Of a stretch of DNA of 64,000 nt, positions 10,237-17,697 are shown in pieces. The position numbers and the translations under genes were made by a program. The DNA is from Prorocentrum cordatum. Lineage: Eukaryota; Sar; Dinophyceae; Prorocentrales; Prorocentraceae. The stretch is from NCBI GenBank assembly GCA_963575745.1, contig CAUYUJ010017647.1, positions 1 through 64,000 on the forward strand, read 5' to 3'. The notes beneath the pieces were generated by a model, which saw nothing but the letters and a program-made list of their open reading frames with translations, made no database searches and was not told the origin of the DNA. Numbering within the stretch: position 1 is the stretch's first letter; every line of letters begins with the position of its first letter.

Positions 10237-13200
10237 CACGACACCATTGCGTCATGGAATGTGCGTCGGGCAGGTGCAGAGAACGGCCATGACATAATTA
10301 ATTCACTACGTCGTTTAGATGTGGGACTCGCGGGGTTGTGCGAGTGTCAGTTCCTTTCAGTTCGTGATCTCAGCATGCGAGGTTACACAATTTTTTGGAG
10401 TCCTTGTCGGAAGGCTGCGGTGATTATGTCTAAGTCTTGGAGAGACTCGCTCCGAGCCACATATCGTGGCAAAGGTTTTGTCATTTGTAGTTATTCTAGT
10501 GTTACGGTTATTGTTGCATATATGCCACATGAGAGTATCAATGCCCTTACGGAAGAACAGTATGAGCATGATGTGTATGAGCAGATATTGTTTGATATAT
10601 CCCAAGTGCTTCGCACACATAGGTCTAAGTTCCCGAAGCAGCCGCAGGACCTGGTCTTCTTGACAGATGCTAACGTCGAACTCGAGCCAGATTCGGAGGT
10701 CAACGGCTTCAGAGTTACTGGATCAGGGCTTCTGGAGGCGTCTGGGATTGCTGGGGATTCTACGGAGATTGATACTGGGATGGAGGAGGGAGCGGATGAC
10801 GGCAACCCGTATATGACTCAAACAAAACGTGGTGCACGTAAAACAAGACCTCATAGGGTTGTCTCGGGCTTCGAAATTCGACGGGCGTCTAGGCTGCAAT
10901 CTATGAGGAGGGCCCTACTGGACTTCTGCGGGCTCTGGGGCATCAGGATGGAGAACACATTTGGGCAGAGGAGGGTTACTTTCAAATCAGGTACGGGGGT
11001 GGAGAAGGTACTCGACTATGTTGGTGTCAGCCGTCGTTTACACAGGCAGGAGCTCACCGTAGGCTGGATGCTGCCTTCGGAAGTCGGCCACGCCTGGACG
11101 GAGCACCCATGCAGCAGATACGAGCGTGCGCTGTCTGACCACGCCTGCATAGTTGTTCGCTTGTCTTGTGCACCGTCTGCGAAGAGACGGACCCAGCCTG
11201 CTCGAAAATTCATCCACTTGCAACCGGTGTCGCAGCTGGAGTTTGCGAAGAACATGGACGATCGGGGCAGTCGTTACCGTGCTTTGTGCCAGGAAAATGC
11301 TGACCCAGAGGATCGCCAGGAGATGTTGGATATGCTGGGACCTGACCTCATAAAGGCCGCCGAGGAGACCCCCCAGAAAGATATCAATCCCAGGAATAAT
11401 GTGCCAAAGAAATCCGAGATCCACTGGGCCGCCCAGGCAAGTAAACGTGAAGCACTTCGTCGGGGGGATAGAGAGGAGGCTAAACGGTGCTCAAAGATTG
11501 TGAGGAGAGAAAGAAGGAGGCTTGAGGCAAGAGTACAGAGGTGGAGGACGGAAATGAACACGAGGAGGAGGAGGAGGGCCAAGACGGAGACGTTGATCCT
11601 TGCCAACGGGATGGAGTCTCAGAACCGCGAGGAGTGGGGGGACGAGATATTGGGGCACATGAAGTCTAAGGTGGAGGACCCCGAGGCCAGAGAGGTGACC
11701 CTGCGTGAGCTTCAGTCGCTGCGTGGTCTATGTTCGGGAAGCGGATCCTCAGAGGTGTTCTCGATGTCGCTCCTGCTGCGGGCGAGGGCGAAGCTGTCCA
11801 CGGGAAAGGCCCCAGGTCCCGACAACGTGACTGTCACGATGTTGAAACAGCTCTCGTGGGCATCTGTGCGACGTGTTCTGGTGAGCTTCCAAGGTGTGTA
11901 TTCCCGCAGGTTATGTTGCCCCGACAGTTGGCGTCAACTAGCTGCCACGCTCATGCCAAAAGAAATGGACATACAACATTTGACAGATACACGTGTGCTA
12001 TGTCTACAGTCGTGTCTTATGAAGTGGTACATGACATGTATTGTGATGTTGATTGAGAAGAGGATTGAGGAGCACCGACACTATGTATGCCTGTACGGAT
12101 TCAGATCGGGACGTAAAACATCGGAAATCACCAGCGTTGCCAAGAGGCTCAGCCAGCACCCCGCTGTCTGGGGCAAAGGAGACAGTTTGTGGCTTGCCAA
12201 CCTTGATATTTTACAAGCTTTCGATAATGTCACTCCGTGCCTCGCCATGCGCTGTCTTCGTGCTCTTGACATACCTGCTGATCTCATTGTGGCGTTGATT
12301 GAACCCATGATGGATAATCAGTGCGTGGCCAGCTTCGAGGGCATCGAGGCATCGTCAGCGGTCTATTGGGACAAATCTATTCGAACGGGAGGAGTAGAGG
12401 GACCAATGATTTTTCTGGCAGTTTCTATTGTACTCTGGAGAGATGTCATCGACAGATGGAGGCAAGAAACGCAGTACGGTATCAAATTGGAAAATGATGA
12501 GCGCATGTTCAACGGTGAGCGTATGACCCACAGTTTCTGGGCAGATAATCTTTTGTTGTATGCGAAGACCCGCACTGACCTTGAGTTGATGGTGCGTGAC
12601 ATGAGTATCCCGCTGATGAATGCAGGAATGACCTGGAAGCCGAAATCTTTGATGTATATTTACTTTGGTGCGCCGCCTGGCATCCCGCCGTCCCCTGAGC
12701 AGGATATCCGTGTGCTGGTGCCGTCTAGTGACGCTGCTCTTGGGACCCGAGAAGTGGTCCTACCGCGTGTTCAGTCGTTTGAGATCCTGGGAGCCACTCT
12801 GGAGGAGACCTGGAAGGACCACTCGGACTCAGAGGCCATGCTCCAGAAAGCCCAGAGGATGTTCTTTGGGGAAATCGCGTATTACCGCTGTTCTGGGATT
12901 GACTTGGCTGAAAGATTTACTCGCTATCAAGCTAAAGTGATTGCTGCATTATTATTCAACTGTGAGGGCAGAACGCCCGACTATTCTACCATTGCTGCTG
13001 TTCACTATTTTGAAGGCAGATGTCTAGCTATAATGTCAGGTATACGCAAGCGGAGAACTGAAGGCTGGTCTGAGTTTCAACGTAGGCGATACAAAGCGGG
13101 ACGACAGAGTTTTGCTGGACTTGGATTCCGAAGTGCGGTGCAGATATGGATATTTCGTTGTTGGGATTGGGCTAAGGATGTCTCAGTTGCTGCAAGTATT

Positions 13201-14409
13201 CGTATGAGGAGATACACAACACACACAGAGGAGGAGGAGGGAGAGACGGTACCAAATCGGCGTCAGAGGAAAACTCGGGCGATGGCGGCGGCGGCGACTT
13301 CTCAAACATATCATGTATCTCAGATATCCCAGATGTCGAGTGGCTGTCGCCGGCGGACACCAGATGATCAGCCTGCCATACCTGAGGAGTCGGACATGTC
13401 ACGTGAATGGATGATATCTAGGCTGGCCATGTTACATGGAAGGGGGAAGTGGACGGAACATCGTGACACATGTATTCTAGCGTTGCCTGTAAAAGATAGG
13501 AAGCAGCTCACACGCATGAACATGGGCGGCCCTCCCCGTGGACATACTGTGTGGGACTGGTGCTTGTGCGATCTCTTTGGTTGCGAGTGGTACCTCTCGT
13601 TCGACAGTTCCGCTGGGTCCCGTGAGAAATGCTGCAAGCATTTGCTGACTGTGATTGGTATGCAACACTTGTTCGACTTGTTTGTTTTACCCAGGCCGCC
13701 TGGTGTGAGACATGTGAAGGCGGAGGAGGAGGAGGAGAGAGAGATGAATGAGAGGATGAGCAAACGTATTGCCGCTAATTACGAGAATGAAACGGAGTGG
13801 AGGTGTGAGAATATTGAGCGTCTTGGGATGGAGATCTTGGGAGATAGTAAGACTGTTGTAAACTGGATGTGTGGTGAGTGGCAGATTCGCAACAAGCAGT
13901 ATGTACGACTGGTGGGAACACTACAAAATACGGTATCGATGCTGTCTGGATGGGGACTGACCTCACCTGCATCGGGACAGAATCAGTATAAGCATTTCTT
14001 TCGTGAGGGTAATGAGCGTGCGGATAGATTGTCGTGGGAGGCCAGAGGTGGCCAAACTATTACTCGCTGGTTTGCATATGATAAGTTCCTCAGTACTCGT
14101 AAGACTGCTCTCCGTGGTGCATTCGATGGGGGTGTCAGTAATGAAGGATGTGGAGGTGGGTGGTGGCTTCAGATTGGCGTTGTAGGTAGGGGTTCCAGCG
14201 TGCAGGTTGATTTTCCCATCTCCTCCTCCTCCTCCTCCTCCTCCTCTTCCTCCTGCACCAGCTCGCACAGCTTCCATTGGCGCGATGTGGCCGAGGAGGC
14301 GATGAGCTTGCCTCCTGGTAGCACGGTAACCTGCTGTGAACTAGCTGCCTGCGCTGCCCTGACGAGAGCTGCTGCTAAGGTGGCGTGCGCTCTGCTGCGA
14401 CCTACCTAA
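10231..14409 (+). CDS. E1 ORF2: EEP endonuclease, reverse transcriptase, permuted RNase H
   Basis: The open frame of 1392 codons starts straight after the ORF1 stop; no ATG precedes the endonuclease motifs. Residues ~1-310 are an exonuclease-endonuclease-phosphatase domain (SWNVRR, CECQ, TDANVE, LDY, LSDH at ~302) that should nick target DNA. Reverse transcriptase follows: SGPD-like GKAPGPDNV, motif A LDILQAFD (D ~659), motif B RTGGVEGP, motif C FWADN (W ~770; nt 12538-12549), where the second Asp is Asn. A thumb/linker with FEGRCLAIM follows. The C-terminus is an RNase H with swapped halves: GDSKTVV (D 1205), REGNERAD (D 1265), then FDGGVSNEG (D 1299) and CELAA (E 1370). A run of Ser codons (TCC repeats, 14221-14252) lies inside the last half. 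Intact, so probably functional. Confidence 0.9.
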   Translation, partial: RCHDTIASWNVRRAGAENGHDIINSLRRLDVGLAGLCECQFLSVRDLSMRGYTIFWSPCRKAAVIMSKSWRDSLRATYRGKGFVICSYSSVTVIVAYMPHESINALTEEQYEHDVYEQILFDISQVLRTHRSKFPKQPQDLVFLTDANVELEPDSEVNGFRVTGSGLLEASGIAGDSTEIDTGMEEGADDGNPYMTQTKRGARKTRPHRVVSGFEIRRASRLQSMRRALLDFCGLWGIRMENTFGQRRVTFKSGTGVEKVLDYVGVSRRLHRQELTVGWMLPSEVGHAWTEHPCSRYERALSDHACIVVRLSCAPSAKRRTQPARKFIHLQPVSQLEFAKNMDDRGSRYRALCQENADPEDRQEMLDMLGPDLIKAAEETPQKDINPRNNVPKKSEIHWAAQASKREALRRGDREEAKRCSKIVRRERRRLEARVQRWRTEMNTRRRRRAKTETLILANGMESQNREEWGDEILGHMKSKVEDPEAREVTLRELQSLRGLCSGSGSSEVFSMSLLLRARAKLSTGKAPGPDNVTVTMLKQLSWASVRRVLVSFQGVYSRRLCCPDSWRQLAATLMPKEMDIQHLTDTRVLCLQSCLMKWYMTCIVMLIEKRIEEHRHYVCLYGFRSGRKTSEITSVAKRLSQHPAVWGKGDSLWLANLDILQAFDNVTPCLAMRCLRALDIPADLIVALIEPMMDNQCVASFEGIEASSAVYWDKSIRTGGVEGPMIFLAVSIVLWRDVIDRWRQETQYGIKLENDERMFNGERMTHSFWADNLLLYAKTRTDLELMVRDMSIPLMNAGMTWKPKSLMYIYFGAPPGIPPSPEQDIRVLVPSSDAALGTREVVLPRVQSFEILGATLEETWKDHSDSEAMLQKAQRMFFGEIAYYRCSGIDLAERFTRYQAKVIAALLFNCEGRTPDYSTIAAVHYFEGRCLAIMSGIRKRRTEGWSEFQRRRYKAGRQSFAGLGFRSAVQIWIFRCWDWAKDVSVAASIRMRRYTTHTEEEEGETVPNRRQRKTRAMAAAATSQTYHVSQISQMSSGCRRRTPDDQPAIPEESDMSREWMISRLAMLHGRGKWTEHRDTCILALPVKDRKQLTRMNMGGPPRGHTVWDWCLCDLFGCEWYLSFDSSAGSREKCCKHLLTVIGMQHLFDLFVLPRPPGVRHVKAEEEEEREMNERMSKRIAANYENETEWRCENIERLGMEILGDSKTVVNWMCGEWQIRNKQYVRLVGTLQNTVSMLSGWGLTSPASGQNQYKHFFREGNERADRLSWEARGGQTITRWFAYDKFLSTRKTALRGAFDGGVSNEGCGGGWWLQIGVVGRGSSVQVDFPISSSSSSSSSSSCTSSHSFHWRDVAEEAMSLPPGSTVTCCELAACAALTRAAAKVACALLRPT

Positions 14410-14435
14410 GATGGTGGGGGGCTCAGTTGCACTGC

Positions 14436-14468
14436 TCCGCCGATTCGGATTCGGATTCTAGTGGCGGA
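14436..14468 (+). other. E1 3' stem-loop
   Basis: TCCGCC (14436-14441) pairs with GGCGGA (14463-14468). The loop holds the direct repeat GATTCG-GATTCG-GATTC. It stands just before the terminal ACCGTAAAAAAA. E2, E3/E5, E4 and E6 also have a stem-loop in this position, so it may be the handle that the element's reverse transcriptase recognises (inference). Confidence 0.5.
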
Positions 14469-14485
14469 CCGCAAACCGTAAAAAA

Positions 14486-14495
14486 AACCAAGGTT
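14486..14495 (+). repeat. Right target-site duplication of E1
   Basis: Second copy of AACCAAGGTT, after the E1 A-run. It continues directly into the right arm of the type-A hairpin, ...GACGGTTTACCGCCGG. Confidence 0.8.
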
Positions 14496-16306
14496 GACGG
14501 TTTACCGCCGGCGCCCAGTCTGAAGCGCTGGAGAGCTAGTACCTCGTAGAGCTCTTCGGCATCGATGAGCTAGAGGAATTCCGGCGCGGGGTGGAGCTAG
14601 TTGGCCCACCCGGCCGAGGCGGACAATGTGGTAACTTTTGGGTGGTTTTGCGATTTTTTGAAAGATATTTGACCGTTTATTGCGTGCTAGGAGCTCTACG
14701 AGGTTCCCGGCGGTGACCAGGTTGACGGTTCACCGCCAGCGCCACTTGGCAAGAAAAGTCTCGACGGAACTTTTGATGACTTTTGCTCGATTGAAAATTT
14801 CGTTCTCGAAATTTGACCATTCGTTAGAGCTCTAGTATTTTTTTCCGTGATATTCGATCTTATTCCCGCTCGCCATCTTGATCTCAGCTCGATCGGGTGA
14901 ATATTACTATCGAAAAGCACTGTGGCGGGATCGGCCGTTTTGAGTCATCTTGATATGCGCTGACGGTTTTATGAACATAACTCGAGCTCTAGGGCAGCTA
15001 CAGAGCTGGTAAGCACAGCTAATGCATGCAGAATGATCAGGCGCGTTAGCTTGTTGAACCCAGAGGTCTGAACTCGGTCTGCTAGCCGAGCTAGGTGCGC
15101 AAACCTGTTCGTATTATTTGAGTCATCTTGACAGAAACTCTCGGTTTTCTGCACTTAACTCGAGCTGTAGGACAGCTACAGAGCTGATACTCACAGGCAC
15201 CAATTCAGAATCATCAGTTGCGTTTGTCTGTCGAATCCAGAGCTCTCAACTCGGTCTGCTGCCCGATACAGAATCGCGAAACTATTCGTATCGTTCGAGT
15301 CGCTTGCGAGATTATGTCGGTTATCTGGACTTAACTCGGGCTGTAGGGGGGGCTGCATGGCTGGTAATCACTGGAATGGATTTGAAGACATCAGGCGCGT
15401 CCGCCTGTCGAATACAGAACTCTGAACTCTGTCTGCTGCCCGAACTAGGTCCGCGAAACTATTCCTATTGTTCGAGTCATCCTGAGAGGTGCTGTCCGTT
15501 TTCTGCACTTAACTCGGGCTGTAGGGGGGCTGCAGGGCTGGTCATCACGGAAGTCGATTTGCAGACATCAGACGCGTCCGTCTGTCGCATTCAGAGGTCA
15601 AAAACTATTCACTATGAGTCAGATTGTTGGTAAGTGCTGTCTGTTTTCTCAACTTAAGTCGAGTTAGGAAGCTCTACGAGTCTCCCGGCGGTAAGCAAGG
15701 TTGACGGTTTACCGCCGGCGCCCAGTTGGCCGACCCGGCCAGAAAGGACACTTGTTAATTCATTCTGAGAAAGCAGATTTTTACTCTGAGCATTGACATA
15801 GAAACTTTGTTCCCTGAGCAGCTCAGCCCCCTAGAGCTATTTTCAGTACCAGTTCACTTGGAGCAACCGACTTCATGTTGACTTCGAAAAATCCCAACTT
15901 AAAGTTTTCGTAGAAAATCTCCCAGAAGCTCTCGCTTTGATCCTGAGCTTTCTCACGGCTGGAAGGAGCTCTACGAGGTTCCCGGCGGTGACCAGGTTGA
16001 CGGTTCACCGCCGGCGCCAGTTGGCCGACCCGGCCAGAAAGGACAAAGTGTTAACTTTTGGGTGATTTGCGAAAAATTGAAAGATATTTGATAATTCATT
16101 TTGAGAAAGCAGATTTTTCGCACCTGTAGTGGGTTATCGCGCGTTCGCCAGTAAAATTTTCAGGCCAATAGGTGCAGTATTACTATCAAAACACTTGGCG
16201 GAACCGACGTTGCATAAAAACAGAAAAACGTGATTTTTCGAGTTTCTCTGATCTTGCTCTAGACGCTTTCTTCATGCTTACCAAGAAGCGCCCTGTGAGA
16301 AAAGGA
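14496..16306 (+). repeat. Hairpin right arm, mixed spacers, satellite array up to E2
   Basis: The right arm of the split hairpin (to 14519) is followed by an inverted arm ACCTCGTAGAGCTC (14540-14553) and a shortened spacer B. A type-B hairpin stands at 14688-14747. Spacer A and about four monomers end in a type-A hairpin at 15665-15726. Two spacer-B blocks around a type-B hairpin (15963-16021) run up to E2. The frame open at 15118-15633 is carried by 177-bp monomers (177 = 3 x 59) and is probably not a gene. Confidence 0.85.
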
Positions 16307-16551
16307 GTCTTCGGTTCCACATACTGTACACGGTGCTTCAGAGTCTGTTTTGCCTGAGTACCGTGGGTGCACATTTCAGATTGCTTCTCAGTTTTGCTCC
16401 AGTGGTGGGGAACTCTCAATACTTTGGGATTGATTCTTGCCAGAGCTTGTCAGTTTTGCTCCTTGTGCACTTTTCTGTGGACTCTGTTACACGAGTGTTC
16501 ATTGAGGTTGGCCACAACATACAACTCCGTCGCACGAGTGTCCATTCGAGT

Positions 16552-17673
16552 ATGGCGCTTCCAGTGTCGGGCAGCCGTCGGAAGAGGGAAGACGAGGGGG
16601 CTGATGACATGGACGCTGAGAATCAACTAGATGCTGATATCCACGAATTGGCTTTCGACGAACAGAATCCCATGCAACAATTCTGCAACATGGGGAAAAA
16701 GCAATTGCAGCAGCAAAGAATTACTGACCGCAAGGTGACAGGCATGGTTAATGATATGGCTACCATGCAACGGCGGCAGGACAGTGCTGAACGACGAATG
16801 GCTGAAGGCCAGGCTCAGATGGATAAACGAATGACAGATCTTGAGAAGCAGGTTTTGGAGCTCAAGTCTCATTCTGCTGCAGGTTCTGGGGTATCCACTG
16901 GTGCTACTTCTGGTGGCTTTGGGGGTGAGGCGACTTGGCCAAACGAGGCCAGGCGTCCATTCCGAGCCTTCAATCCAGAGTGGATCGATTTTCGTGGATG
17001 GGTGATCGACTGGAAGAATCCGATTCGACGGTCAGAACAAATGATTTCAGATCGTGACGTTGGCATTCTCATTCACAACTTGAAGATGAGCCTCCCAGAG
17101 GATGACCGTGCAAAGATTGATGAGCTTGGCACGCTTCGTATGAATGGGAATCGTCCTAACTTCGCAAACTTCCGCATCAAGTTTACCACTGGTACTGAGT
17201 CAGACGTGCTCTGGAGGTGCAAAAAGTTTTGGGATGAAGCTCTGATCCCGCCTGAGGATCGAACTGAGGAGCAAAGGTCTCGAGCCCGTCCGACGCCACA
17301 GGACCTTTTCAAAGACATGGACAACAGACCGTGTGCGGCTGGAGGCTCCATTCGGATCAAGACACAGGCACCGCCATGGAAAGAAGACCACATCAATGCT
17401 GTTGGCAGATTCCATGGTGTTTGGCGCGATACGGTCATTGCGAAGAATCCTGAAACGACAATGAAGATTAAGGGAGTCCCTGGGAGTGGAAAGGGGGTCA
17501 GTGTGATGTGGACCATTCCCCCATGTCTCCGTGCCAAAAGAAGCATGGAGCTGGCCAAGTGGAAACAGGATACGGGCACTTGGACTGTTGATCAGACGGT
17601 CTGGAACGAAGTTGTCATGACATACGGCATCGCCACGACCCATAAGGAAATGGAGGATGCACTCGGACAATGA
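16552..17673 (+). CDS. E2 ORF1: coiled-coil nucleic-acid-binding-type protein
   Basis: ATG 16552 starts MALPVSGSRRKRED, a basic then acidic N-terminus. The frame is also open for about 73 codons upstream without an ATG. A Gln/Arg/Met-rich stretch (about 16670-16870) with heptad spacing is a likely coiled coil, followed by a Gly/Ser linker. The conserved domain then begins with FNPEWIDFRGWVIDW, and later has a basic/aromatic strand and APPWKEDH. These match E1 and E3 ORF1, although overall identity is low. It is intact and 373 codons long, and shows that the ORF1 C-terminus should be reachable without a frame change. Probable role: binding and chaperoning element RNA. It ends at TGA 17671-17673, in the ORF2 frame. 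Confidence 0.8.
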   Translation: MALPVSGSRRKREDEGADDMDAENQLDADIHELAFDEQNPMQQFCNMGKKQLQQQRITDRKVTGMVNDMATMQRRQDSAERRMAEGQAQMDKRMTDLEKQVLELKSHSAAGSGVSTGATSGGFGGEATWPNEARRPFRAFNPEWIDFRGWVIDWKNPIRRSEQMISDRDVGILIHNLKMSLPEDDRAKIDELGTLRMNGNRPNFANFRIKFTTGTESDVLWRCKKFWDEALIPPEDRTEEQRSRARPTPQDLFKDMDNRPCAAGGSIRIKTQAPPWKEDHINAVGRFHGVWRDTVIAKNPETTMKIKGVPGSGKGVSVMWTIPPCLRAKRSMELAKWKQDTGTWTVDQTVWNEVVMTYGIATTHKEMEDALGQ

Positions 17674-17679
17674 GGGTGC
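17671..17679 (+). promoter_or_regulatory. E2 ORF1/ORF2 stop context, possible readthrough site
   Basis: TGA-GGG-TGC, with ORF2 in the same frame. E2 differs from E1 and E3 in having an ATG (17698) before its endonuclease motifs, so reinitiation is also possible here. Confidence 0.45.
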
Positions 17680-17697
17680 TGCGAGAGATCCAGAAGC

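Larger units (their letters stand above)
8734..14485 (+). mobile_element. E1: full-length non-LTR (LINE-like) retrotransposon
   Basis: A 5.75-kb element sits in the loop of a type-A hairpin and is flanked by the 10-bp duplication AACCAAGGTT. Parts in order: GC-rich leader (8734-9181), ORF1 (9182-10230), ORF2 (10231-14409), a 3' region with a stem-loop at 14436-14468, and a short A-run. There are no long terminal repeats and there is a 3' A-run, as expected for target-primed reverse transcription. ORF2 is intact; ORF1 has one frame break in a run of ten C. The element looks young and perhaps recently active. Family placement is by motif reading only; the permuted RNase H and WADN polymerase set it apart from LINE clades I know. 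Confidence 0.9.

Noticed and set aside
10261-14409. Bacterial-type GTG start for ORF2
   Set aside because: The endonuclease motif begins before 10261 (ASWNV), so the GTG is inside the domain; the frame is open from the ORF1 stop.
15963-16021. tRNA-derived SINE
   Set aside because: GGTTCACCGCC only partly fits a B box, there is no A box at the right distance, and the covarying stems explain the sequence better.
16333-16551. GTG-initiated N-terminus of E2 ORF1
   Set aside because: Hydrophobic, not conserved with E1 or E3, and no ATG; I start at 16552 and record the open leader as a finding.
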